Shown piece by piece: positions 52,599 through 60,495 of a stretch of DNA of 64,000 nt. The position numbers and the translations under genes were made by a program. Position 1 is the stretch's first letter; every line of letters begins with the position of its first letter. The notes below the pieces were generated by a model. That model was not told where the DNA came from. It was given only the letters and a program-made list of their open reading frames with translations, and did not search any database. The stretch comes from Phycisphaerales bacterium (GTDB lineage: Bacteria; Planctomycetota; Phycisphaerae; Phycisphaerales; UBA1924), in the NCBI GenBank assembly GCA_028279375.1, contig JANQNW010000017.1, forward strand, positions 124,001 through 188,000. Direction: 5' to 3'.

Positions 52599-52764
52599 CA
52601 GAGTGGCTCCTTGCGAGATCCGAGGGACTCCTTCCAGACCCTCGACCTCCACGATTGACAGGCGTTCGGCCAACCAGAGCGTCCGATTCATGGACGGAAA
52701 GTCAACGTCCGGTTGCGCAGCGCGCGAGAGAAACCGGCCAATGCAGGCGGTTTGGCGACGGCAT

Positions 52765-52801
52765 GCGGGTTATCCGGCTTGAGGACGGTCCGAAAACCCG
52801 C
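52765..52801 (-). terminator. Possible terminator hairpin after the exported flavoprotein
   Basis: GCGGGTT at 52765-52771 is complementary to AACCCGC at 52795-52801, right behind the minus-strand stop at 52803. The loop of 23 bases is long and no T-run follows, so this may be only an inverted repeat. Confidence 0.3.
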
Positions 52802-52802
52802 G

Positions 52803-54521
52803 CTACGGCTTGTTCAGCGCCGCGGCGATCTGCGGGGCATACTCGTACGCGTCGAGCAGCGAGTTCTCGACCGCCGGCAGCGCCCAGTTGTCCTGCTGCA
52901 CGAAGTAGATCGTGTCCTCGATCGGCGCCCGCACCGCTTCGGCGTGGCCATCGGCGATGAAGTTGGGACGCGCGATCGGCAGCGCATGCCCCCACTTCGT
53001 GAGGCGCACCTGCTCGATATGCGAGCGATCGAGACCGAGTACGTTCATGAGATAGTCGATGTGCGGGAGCGCGGTGTTGGTGAGATAGTCGAAGGACTCC
53101 TCAAAGAGCATGAGGAAGCGTCCGCCGTCAAAGGGCATGGGCCAGTAGACGGTGAGCACGGAGCGATCCGAGAGGCCCTTGAAGGGATAGCCTGCGCTGA
53201 CAGCGTCGAGTGGACGATTCCATACGGACGGGTCAATCTTGTCCTCAGCCGGGATCTCTCCATCCTGCAGGTAGAAGAGATCGTAGAACTGATCCGGCAC
53301 GTCGACGTTCAGCAGGATGTTCGCCACGGCGTACGCGCGATAGTTGAGTTGGCTGAATGCGGTGAGGCGCTCCTGATCGTTGTTCGCAACCCAGTCGCCG
53401 AGGAGCTTGTCCGCCACGAACTTCGGCGCCGAGATGACGACCTTCTTCGCCTGGATGGAGCGGATGTTCTTCTGGTTGTCGAGATAGGTGACCTGCGCGC
53501 CGCCGGGATTCAGGCGCACGTCGAGCGCGACCGCTTGCGATCGCATGTTGCGCCGACCGGTCGCTTCGAGCACGCGCTCGTAGAGAACGTTGGCGAGTGT
53601 GGCGTTGCCGCCCGGCCAGACCCACTGTCCGAATTGCTCAGCGGCGAAGAAGTTCCAGGCGGAGGCCGCGGAGAGTTCTTCGTAGCCGGCGCAGAAGGAT
53701 GAGTAGCAGTAGTACTGGACAGCTGCTTCAAGCAGCGGGGGCAGCGGGCCGCCCATCTCTGATTCGATGTGCTCCTTGAAGGTCATCTGGTCGAGATACT
53801 CGACCCACTCGCGCTCCTTCGGATCCTTGAGCAGCGGGATGGAGGGATAGTCCTCGCCCATCTGCTGGACGAGCGCGGCGAACTTCGCGAACGCCGGCGC
53901 CTCTTCAGCAGGACTGCCCTCGCCCGAATAGAAGTTCTCGTGAATGACGCCGTTGGCTTCGACGGGATCGCCGTAGCTGATGCGCACGTTCTGATCGATG
54001 CCGAGTTCCTTGTAGAGCGACGCGAGTGGCTCATCCGGCTCGATGACATAGGCGCCGCCGAGTGAATACGGCACGCCCCGCCAGACCTCGGCCTGTGCGG
54101 CGCCGCCGAAATGGTTCGAGAATTCGAGCACGATCGGGTTGTGCTCGCGCAGGAGATAAGCGCTCATGAGTCCGGAGACGCCGCCGCCGATGACGACCAC
54201 ATCAGCGCTCTCGGTGGGCGCCGGGGGATCATTGCCGTAGCCGATCCACTCGCCGAGGATCGGGAAATGCGGATGCTGATCGGGGTCGCCCGTCGCGAAG
54301 AAATCGCCCGTCATGCCGGGGGCGAAGGGGACACCATCAACGAAGATGGACTCGTCGGTGTTAACGAAGTAGTGAAATGGAGCGTCCTTGTGGATGTGCG
54401 GCGCGGGCGGGATGGCCTCGAAGGCGCCGCGTCCGATGAGCTGCGCGAGGGCGCGCTGGGCGGCCAGCGGTGAGATCGCGGCGCCGGCGCTGGTGACGAG
54501 GAAACTGCGTCGAGAGAGCAT
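52803..54521 (-). CDS. Tat-exported FAD-dependent oxidoreductase (amine-oxidase fold)
   Basis: A 572-residue flavoprotein starting with a twin-arginine signal (MLSRRSFLVTSAGAAI). Residues ~105-125 are the FAD-binding motif VVVIGGGVSGLMSAYLL, followed by VLEFSNHFGGAAQ. The C-terminus (RPNFIADGHAEAVRAPIEDT; DNWALPAVENSLLDAYEYA) resembles the second FAD contact of amine-oxidase-like proteins. The N-terminal insert before the Rossmann fold (~30-100) is unusual. It is divergent from the cytochrome-c membrane protein at 54746, suggesting a link to electron transfer. Substrate unknown. Confidence 0.85.
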   Translation of the reverse strand: MLSRRSFLVTSAGAAISPLAAQRALAQLIGRGAFEAIPPAPHIHKDAPFHYFVNTDESIFVDGVPFAPGMTGDFFATGDPDQHPHFPILGEWIGYGNDPPAPTESADVVVIGGGVSGLMSAYLLREHNPIVLEFSNHFGGAAQAEVWRGVPYSLGGAYVIEPDEPLASLYKELGIDQNVRISYGDPVEANGVIHENFYSGEGSPAEEAPAFAKFAALVQQMGEDYPSIPLLKDPKEREWVEYLDQMTFKEHIESEMGGPLPPLLEAAVQYYCYSSFCAGYEELSAASAWNFFAAEQFGQWVWPGGNATLANVLYERVLEATGRRNMRSQAVALDVRLNPGGAQVTYLDNQKNIRSIQAKKVVISAPKFVADKLLGDWVANNDQERLTAFSQLNYRAYAVANILLNVDVPDQFYDLFYLQDGEIPAEDKIDPSVWNRPLDAVSAGYPFKGLSDRSVLTVYWPMPFDGGRFLMLFEESFDYLTNTALPHIDYLMNVLGLDRSHIEQVRLTKWGHALPIARPNFIADGHAEAVRAPIEDTIYFVQQDNWALPAVENSLLDAYEYAPQIAAALNKP

Positions 54522-54745
54522 GGAATCTCCACCGGGATTGGCCTGATGTCCGGAGGGCGCTGAGGCGCGCGAGCCAGTTCCAAGCTCGCATTATGAGGGC
54601 GGACTCCCGCCGGAAGTGCGGGAATTGGGCGAATCGGGGCAGAAAACGGAGGCTCGGGTCGCTTACGGGTGAATCGGTGGCGGGTGGCGACGGGTAAGGT
54701 GGAGTAGCTCGGGGATGCGCCCCCTGTTTCAGATGAGAGGCACGC

Positions 54746-55651
54746 ATGGTTCCATTGAGTGAGTTGCGTCAGGCGATGGAGGATCCGCAGTTCCGCCACG
54801 CCGCGATGGTGCATTTCCCGGTTGTGTTGTCGGTGGCCGCGTTCGGGCTCGCGTTGATCGCGGCGCTCTTCCGGAGCTGGTCGCGCATCCCGCTGGCGAT
54901 CGCGCTGCTCGCATTCATCGCGCTGGTCGTCAGCGCGCGCATGGCGGGTGTGAGCGGCGACGCCGCCGAGGGCGCGGTCGGCGTCATTGCGGAGGAGGCG
55001 CGCGTAGCCCTGGATCGTCATAAGCACTTAGGTCGTCCGATCTATCTCTACGCCATTGTCGTCACGTTCGTGACATTCCTCGGCATGTTCAACAAGTGGA
55101 AGCTTGGCCTGATCGCGCCCTGGCTCAGCGTCGCCGGGGGCGGCTTCCTGCTGCTCAAGATGGCGAGCGCAGCCCACGTGGGCGGCACGCTCGTTTATGA
55201 GTACGGCCTCGGCACGCCGAACCCAATGACCGACAAGCAGCTTGCGATCGCGCGGGGTGAGTACAAGGAGCCGACGCCGGCATATGACGACCCGCGCGTT
55301 GTGTACTTCCATGAGCGCGTACGACCGGTTCTCTATATGAACTGCATGGGTTGTCATGCGGCGTCGGATCCGGCTGCGGATCTCGACCTGACGACGATCG
55401 CGGGCGCGCTCGCCGGTGGTTCGCGCGGGCCATCGCTTGTGCCGGGGAGTCCGGAGGAGAGTCTGCTGATGCGCTCGATCAGCTGGGAGGATGAGGATCT
55501 CTTCATGCCGCCGGAGGTCGAGCTCTCGGATGCGGACAAGGAGGTGATCCGTCAGTGGATCAGCGATGGCGCCGTGTGGGATTACGAGCTCCCGGCGCCT
55601 GAGGAAGAGGAGGCCGACGGCGCACCAGAGACGGACGACGCCGGTGAGTGA
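54746..55651 (+). CDS. DUF2231 membrane protein fused to planctomycete-type cytochrome c
   Basis: A 301-residue protein. About four helices in residues 20-145 (VHFPVVLSVAAFGLALIAAL; VSARMAGVSGDAAEG) match DUF2231, which has a conserved His/Gly-Asp pattern near the membrane. Residues ~178-275 are a cytochrome-c domain of the kind common in planctomycetes: heme motif CMGCH at 190-194 and a distal Met in LFMPPEVELSDADKEVI. The C-terminus is highly acidic. The heme would sit in the periplasm. The GNAT gene behind it overlaps by eight bases. It may pass electrons for the flavoprotein next door. Confidence 0.88.
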   Translation: MVPLSELRQAMEDPQFRHAAMVHFPVVLSVAAFGLALIAALFRSWSRIPLAIALLAFIALVVSARMAGVSGDAAEGAVGVIAEEARVALDRHKHLGRPIYLYAIVVTFVTFLGMFNKWKLGLIAPWLSVAGGGFLLLKMASAAHVGGTLVYEYGLGTPNPMTDKQLAIARGEYKEPTPAYDDPRVVYFHERVRPVLYMNCMGCHAASDPAADLDLTTIAGALAGGSRGPSLVPGSPEESLLMRSISWEDEDLFMPPEVELSDADKEVIRQWISDGAVWDYELPAPEEEEADGAPETDDAGE

Positions 55652-56252
55652 GCCGGTGTTCGATCCGAAGCCGGTGACGCTGGAGCGCATGCGGGCGCGT
55701 CTGCGACCGATCGCGACGACGGACCTCGAGGGCCTGATCGAAGCGGGAAGCGATCCCGAAGTCTGGCGCTGGCTAGCGGGTCCTGGATTCTCGGATCGCG
55801 CCTTCGCGGCGCAGTGGCTCGACGAGGCGCTCGGTGAAATCGAGCGCGGTGAGTCCGTCGTCTTCGCCATTGAGGATCGTGATACGGGGCGGCTCGTCGG
55901 CTCGACGCGCTACATGACGATTCGGCGCCCGCATCGCGGGTTGGAGATCGGCTGGACCTGGATCGCGCCCTCCCATCAGCGCACATCCATCAACACTGAA
56001 TGCAAGCGCCTGCTGCTCGGGCACGCCTTCGACGACCTCGGCGCCCTGCGTGTCGAGCTCAAGACGGACGATCTGAACGAGCGTTCAAAGACGGCGATGC
56101 TGCGCATCGGAGCGCAGTTTGAAGGCGTTTTCCGCGGTCAGATGATCATGCCGGACGGGCGCGTTCGCGACTCGGCGTACTTCAGCGTGACACGAGATGA
56201 CTGGCCCGAGGTGAGAGCTCGCCTTGAAGAGAGGCTCGCGCAATACGCGTAA
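55644..56252 (+). CDS. GNAT family N-acetyltransferase (RimJ/RimL-like)
   Basis: A 202-residue acetyltransferase of the RimJ/RimL type. The pattern ARLRPIATTDLEGLIEAGSD, GRLVGSTRYMTIRRPHRGLE (strands beta-2 to beta-4), an atypical acetyl-CoA loop (HQRTSINTECKRLLLGHAFD) and RVELKTDDLNERSKTAMLRI are all typical. Its substrate may be a protein N-terminus, an amino acid or an antibiotic-like molecule; sequence alone does not tell. The GTG at 55644 lies inside the previous gene (eight-base overlap), implying coupling. A hairpin terminator follows. Confidence 0.88.
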   Translation: MSEPVFDPKPVTLERMRARLRPIATTDLEGLIEAGSDPEVWRWLAGPGFSDRAFAAQWLDEALGEIERGESVVFAIEDRDTGRLVGSTRYMTIRRPHRGLEIGWTWIAPSHQRTSINTECKRLLLGHAFDDLGALRVELKTDDLNERSKTAMLRIGAQFEGVFRGQMIMPDGRVRDSAYFSVTRDDWPEVRARLEERLAQYA

Positions 56253-56258
56253 AAACAA

Positions 56259-56285
56259 CGCCCGATGGCGAGAGACCATCGGGCG
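56259..56285. terminator. Bidirectional terminator between GNAT and porin genes
   Basis: A perfect 10-base-pair stem CGCCCGATGG / CCATCGGGCG with a 7-base loop. On the minus strand TTGTTTTT follows, so it ends the porin gene; it also lies six bases after the plus-strand GNAT stop. Confidence 0.8.
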
Positions 56286-56337
56286 TCGCTGATGTTGGAG
56301 AAGTCAGGTGCGGCGTGCTCTGCCGCAGGTGGTGGCT

Positions 56338-57594
56338 CTAGAAAACGAGCTGGAACTGCGCCCGCACCACGAACTGGCCGTCGTCCTCGGTGTCGAGGAA
56401 GCCGACGTTCGTGTCTTCTGACAATCCGACGACGTCAGAGTCGTTGGGATCGTCAACAAAGTAGACGACGTCGAAGCTGAGCTTCGCGGCGTGTCCATGC
56501 ATGTAGTAGTTCGCGCCCGCCGTGATCGTATTGAACGGATCATCGTTGTCGGCGTCGCTGTCTGGAAAGATGACGTCGTAGCGGCCGTAGAGTTCCCAGT
56601 TGTCATTGAGGAAGACGCCCGCCTGCGCGAGGAAGGCGTATTCATCGACGTCGCTGGCGTCAGCAAGCTCGAGATGGCGGAAGACGCCGCCGGCTGCGGC
56701 GTTCCAGTCTGTGCCTTCATAGCTGAAGGTCGCGGCGGCGAGTGTCGCAGTGTCGACCTTGACGCCGGCGCCCTGGTAGTCCTCGGTCTCGCCCTGGTGG
56801 TGGAAGCTCGCGTCGATCATCCAGCCGGCTTCGGTGTTTCCGAGGCTGGTGAAATCGCTGAACATGTCCCACGTGCCGGCGCCGAGGTATTCGATGTTCG
56901 TTGTGAAGGCGTAGTCCGCTTCGATGTCGTTGGTGAAGTCGGTGTTCGCCGAGCGCATGCCGTCGGAGTAGACGAGGTTCCAGCGGAACTGATCTTCGCC
57001 GTACTTGAGCTGGACGCCCTGGTTGTACATCGATGAGAAGACGCTGGTGACGAGCGAGCGCTCGATGGCCTGCAGCTTCTGCTCGGGCTGAATCCACTCG
57101 CGCCAGATCGGCAGCTTGAACTGACCCCACTGCAGGGCCCAGGGCGAGTCATCGAAGTCATACTTGACCCATGCGTCAAGCAGTCCCCAATCGCCGGAAG
57201 CGCCGGCGGCGGGCTTGATCATGAACGAAAGCTCGTCGTAGAGCTTGCCGCTGAAGACGAGACGCACGCGGGCGTTCTGGAATCCGCCTTCGAACTCATC
57301 GCTGTCGTCGCCATCGTCGCGCCAGTTCGCGTAGTAACGGAACTGCGTGTAGCCCCAGATGTTGAGGCGGAACGCGCCGTCATTGGACGCAAGGTAGAAC
57401 TTGCCGTCGTGACCGGCGGTTCCGGACGATTGAAGGAGGCTCGTGCGATTGTCCGCGTCGGCGAGCATCTCTGCGACGAGCGCTCGGACCTGGTCCTCTG
57501 TGTAGAGGCTCTCATCCGCCGCCGTCGCGGTCGACGCCGTGCACGTCGCGACGACTGCGACCGCAGCGGCTGTCTTTCGAATCTGCACTGACAT
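56338..57594 (-). CDS. OprO/OprP-like outer-membrane porin
   Basis: A 418-residue porin. It has a signal peptide (AAAVAVVATCTASTATAA), a short helical N-terminal segment (YTEDQVRALVAEMLADADNR) as seen in phosphate-selective porins, and then alternating beta-strands of a 16-strand barrel (FRLNIWGYTQFRYYANW; ARVRLVFSGKLYDELSFMIK). It ends in an aromatic strand with terminal Phe (VVRAQFQLVF), the outer-membrane insertion signal. Selectivity for phosphate is suggested by family only. AAGGAG precedes the ATG, with a Pho-box-like repeat just upstream of it. Confidence 0.87.
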   Translation of the reverse strand: MSVQIRKTAAAVAVVATCTASTATAADESLYTEDQVRALVAEMLADADNRTSLLQSSGTAGHDGKFYLASNDGAFRLNIWGYTQFRYYANWRDDGDDSDEFEGGFQNARVRLVFSGKLYDELSFMIKPAAGASGDWGLLDAWVKYDFDDSPWALQWGQFKLPIWREWIQPEQKLQAIERSLVTSVFSSMYNQGVQLKYGEDQFRWNLVYSDGMRSANTDFTNDIEADYAFTTNIEYLGAGTWDMFSDFTSLGNTEAGWMIDASFHHQGETEDYQGAGVKVDTATLAAATFSYEGTDWNAAAGGVFRHLELADASDVDEYAFLAQAGVFLNDNWELYGRYDVIFPDSDADNDDPFNTITAGANYYMHGHAAKLSFDVVYFVDDPNDSDVVGLSEDTNVGFLDTEDDGQFVVRAQFQLVF

Positions 57595-57945
57595 ATATGG
57601 TCTCCTTGCGCGACAACACGGTGACAGTTCTCTTGTTAGTCGCGCTTAACGCCCGCATACATCGGCAGCGCATCGAAAACGATCCACCGTCCGCGCGAGC
57701 GGACCAGCGCAAGTAACGACCGAGACCTGCTGTGCGTAAGTCGGCTGGACCGTCGCAGCGCATTATGTGCGCGCGACAGAGAATGCGTCCTCGATGATTC
57801 CAGGGGACGCGAACGAATGGAGACTTGGCGCCTGTGCCTGAGAACGCCAGCGGCGGACCCACGGTCCTTCGGGATTCTCAGACCCAAAACTTTTTTGGAA
57901 CGTCGAGATAACTGCCCGCGCAGCGGTCGCAGCAGTCGCGCAGCG
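57595..57945. other. Intergenic region between porin and msrA
   Basis: A 351-base spacer upstream of the minus-strand porin gene and downstream of msrA. It holds the porin ribosome site (57602-57607) and a Pho-box-like repeat (57610-57627). No credible reading frame or strong hairpin is seen in the rest, and no consensus -35/-10 pair is clear. Confidence 0.5.
57610..57627 (-). promoter_or_regulatory. Pho-box-like direct repeat upstream of the porin gene
   Basis: On the minus strand the sequence CTGTCAC-CGTG-TTGTCGC has the two 7-base repeats with 4-base spacing of a Pho box. The first repeat matches fully; the second has two mismatches. It is only 15 bases before the start codon, lower than usual for PhoB activation, so function is uncertain. 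Confidence 0.3.
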
Positions 57946-58431
57946 TCAGTCGAACTTCACGGCGCATGCCGCATTCGGGTTCTTCTCGGCGTAGCGCTGG
58001 TGGTATTCCTCGGCGCGGTAGTAGGTTCCGGCGGGGTCGATCTGCGTGACGACCGGCTTGTCGAACTCGCCGCTTGCGCTGAGGGCGTCCCGGGCGGCCA
58101 GGGCGATCTCCTGCTGCTCCTGCGAATGGAAGAAGATCGCGGATCGATACTGCGAGCCGACATCAGGCCCTTGCCTGTTCAGAGTCGTCGGATCGTGGAT
58201 CTCCCAGAAGATGTCGAGAAGCTCCTCGAAGGTGATCACCTCTGGATCGAAGTCGATCTCGATCGCCTCGGCGTGACCCGTCTTGTCAGAGCAGACCTGC
58301 TCGTAGGTCGGATTCTCGACGTGGCCCCCGATATAGCCCACGGACGTTTCGACGACACCCTCCACCTTCATGAAGGCGGCTTCGACTCCCCAGAAGCATC
58401 CGGCGGCGAACGTGGCTTTCTCGGTGGACAT
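57946..58431 (-). CDS. msrA: Peptide-methionine (S)-S-oxide reductase
   Basis: A 161-residue MsrA, which repairs oxidised methionine (S-form). The catalytic motif is GCFWGVE (Cys12), followed by [32 protein letters not shown] and the substrate-site [14 protein letters not shown]. Length is that of a single-domain enzyme. A resolving Cys may be in AACAVKFD near the C-terminus. No msrB domain or gene is adjacent. It lies 66 bases after the ECF sigma gene on the same strand. Confidence 0.95.
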   Translation of the reverse strand: MSTEKATFAAGCFWGVEAAFMKVEGVVETSVGYIGGHVENPTYEQVCSDKTGHAEAIEIDFDPEVITFEELLDIFWEIHDPTTLNRQGPDVGSQYRSAIFFHSQEQQEIALAARDALSASGEFDKPVVTQIDPAGTYYRAEEYHQRYAEKNPNAACAVKFD

Positions 58432-58497
58432 TGATCAGTGCTCCTTGGGCAGGCCAGGTATCTCGACTATTCGACCAGGATAGTAGGCCCGTTGGAG

Positions 58498-59076
58498 CTA
58501 CTCGTCGTCGCCGATCCGGAGTCTGAGCCAGGCTGAGCAGAATCGCCAGTCGGCCTTGACGGTGGACTCGGAGACACCGAGAGCGCGGGCGGTCTGCTCG
58601 ATCGAGAGTCCGAGGAAGAATCGAAGCTGGGCGATCTCCGCCCATCGCTCGTTGTGGTCGGCGAGAGCCGTGAGCGCCTGATCGAGCGCGTCGACCTGAT
58701 CGGCGCTCAGATCGAAGGTGGCCGCAGCACTCGTCAGGATCTCCTCGAGTGCAGAGCCCCCGGATGGCAACGCATCGGGTCTTCTATTGCGAGCACGCTC
58801 AATGAGGATGCGCCGCATCGCCAGCGCGCAGGCATTGAGGTAGTGGCGGCTGTCATTCCAGTGATCGTCATCAACGCCGAGCAAGCGAACATATGCCTCG
58901 TGCACGAGCGCCGTGGGTTGCAGAGTCTGCCCCGGCCTTTCGGCTCGTAGGAGATGATCCGCCAGTCGGCGCAGCTCGGTGTAGACGGCCTCGACAAGTT
59001 GCGGCTTCGTTTCGAGAGCTGCCGTGTCTTGGATCACCAGACTGTTCAGACGCTGTTTGTCGGCGCGATCTGGCAT
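58498..59076 (-). CDS. ECF-type sigma factor (planctomycete Sig-70_X6-like)
   Basis: A 192-residue ECF sigma factor. Region 2 runs roughly residues 27-95 (TALVHEAYVRLLG; YLNACALAMRRILIERARNR), and region 4 is at ~135-185 (IAQLRFFLGLSIEQTARALG, then VSESTVKADW) with the helix-turn-helix. The LVHEAYVRL motif is typical of the group that lies next to Ser/Thr kinase genes in planctomycetes. Here a large kinase gene of the same strand is at 60496-62808, but an opposite-strand gene separates them. No anti-sigma gene is visible. Confidence 0.92.
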   Translation of the reverse strand: MPDRADKQRLNSLVIQDTAALETKPQLVEAVYTELRRLADHLLRAERPGQTLQPTALVHEAYVRLLGVDDDHWNDSRHYLNACALAMRRILIERARNRRPDALPSGGSALEEILTSAAATFDLSADQVDALDQALTALADHNERWAEIAQLRFFLGLSIEQTARALGVSESTVKADWRFCSAWLRLRIGDDE

Positions 59077-59197
59077 GTCTCAAAAAAGCCCCCGCAAAAG
59101 CTGACCAGTTGGAGAGAATAGCTCGCAGTCTCTGGTGACGGGGCAGGAGTTCGCAGGCAGCGAGCGCTGTTTCGGATTCAACAAGGAGACAGTGATC

Positions 59198-60484
59198 ATG
59201 CGAATGAACTCACGAATCTGGTCTTGCGGAGCAGGGGGGGGTGCCTTTGCGGCGCTAGCAGCGGCGGCGTTCGGTGGGAGTTCGACGACCTTCGAACCGC
59301 TTGCTGACCATCCCGACGGACGCCTCGCATCCCGCGCCTGGGATGTCAGTGCGGATGGATCAGTGATTGTGGGGCGCTTCAAGCTGGGTGATGAGTTGGG
59401 CGCTGCGATGTGGGTCAACGGCTCGCCCGTCGGCCTCGGAGATCTGTCCGCCGGCATGGAGATGTCCACTGCTCATTGTGTAAGTGATGATGGAAATGTC
59501 ATCGCCGGAATCGGACACAATGGCGCCGCGTGGGAAGCATTTCGATGGCAGAGCAATGTCATGACACCGCTGGGTCTCTTGAGCGGTTACTCGTGGCTCA
59601 GCACCGTCAATGGGATGTCCGCCGATGGGAATGTGCTCGTCGGCCACGGATATGCGACGACGCCGCCCATCACCGATGCAGCCGCACTCGTGTGGGAGGA
59701 TGGAGACCCGGTGAGCGAACTCCTTGACTTCCCCGACGGAGTTCAGGGCGCTTCGGCGCAAGGCGTTGTGGATCTCGACGGCGACTACATCGTCGTCGGA
59801 CTTGGTCGAACCGTGGCATCTCTGACTCAACAAGCCTGCTATTGGGACTCGTCGGGAACGCGCGTGCAGTTGACGAATCTCCCGGGTGACGGCAGCCCTC
59901 ATTCGGCTGTGATCGAAGGGACTGAAGTTGGCGGTGAGCTGATTCTCGTCGGGTACTCCTCATCGGGCGCCGTGAACGGAACAAATCGGTCCGAGGCGTG
60001 TCGCTGGATCAACGGCGTGCCGCAATCACTCGGAGATCTGCCCGGGGGCATCGCTAACGCGAACTCCTACGACATCGACGCGTCTGGTCGGACGGTCGTT
60101 GGGATCGGAACGACGGCCATTGGCAATGAAGCTTTCATCTGGCGCGAGTCGATGGGTATACAGAATCTGCGCACCTGGCTCGAGGCGACATATGGCATCG
60201 ATCTGACTGGTTGGGTGCTCCAGAATGCGACGGGCGTCTCGGCTGATGGAATGACGCTCGTCGGATACGGCATTGACCCAATGGGTGACGAGCGTGCTTG
60301 GGTCGTTCGATTCGCATCGTGTCCTGCAGACTTCGACGGCGACGGCGTCGTGGGCTCCGCGGATCTCTCGCAGCTCATCGGCCAATGGGGCGCGATGGAT
60401 GACGTGACGGATCTGGATGGTGATGGAACGACCGGCAGCTCGGATCTTGCGATCCTGCTTGGCAGTTGGGGCAGCTGTCCATAG
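59198..60484 (+). CDS. Secreted HAF-repeat protein with double dockerin-like tail
   Basis: A 428-residue secreted protein. An Ala/Gly-rich signal peptide is followed by about six beta-repeats of the HAF type, each with V-S-x-D-G-x-x-I/V-x-G (SVIVGRF; NVIAGIG; VNGMSADGNVLVGHG; TGVSADGMTLVGYG), probably forming a propeller. The C-terminus holds two consecutive dockerin-like repeats (DFDGDGVVGSADLSQLIGQW; DLDGDGTTGSSDLAILLGSW), each with a DxDxDG Ca-binding loop. The ATG at 59198 has AAGGAG upstream. It is divergent from the sigma gene and convergent with the kinase gene. Confidence 0.85.
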   Translation: MRMNSRIWSCGAGGGAFAALAAAAFGGSSTTFEPLADHPDGRLASRAWDVSADGSVIVGRFKLGDELGAAMWVNGSPVGLGDLSAGMEMSTAHCVSDDGNVIAGIGHNGAAWEAFRWQSNVMTPLGLLSGYSWLSTVNGMSADGNVLVGHGYATTPPITDAAALVWEDGDPVSELLDFPDGVQGASAQGVVDLDGDYIVVGLGRTVASLTQQACYWDSSGTRVQLTNLPGDGSPHSAVIEGTEVGGELILVGYSSSGAVNGTNRSEACRWINGVPQSLGDLPGGIANANSYDIDASGRTVVGIGTTAIGNEAFIWRESMGIQNLRTWLEATYGIDLTGWVLQNATGVSADGMTLVGYGIDPMGDERAWVVRFASCPADFDGDGVVGSADLSQLIGQWGAMDDVTDLDGDGTTGSSDLAILLGSWGSCP

Positions 60485-60495
60485 CGAGCATCGAT

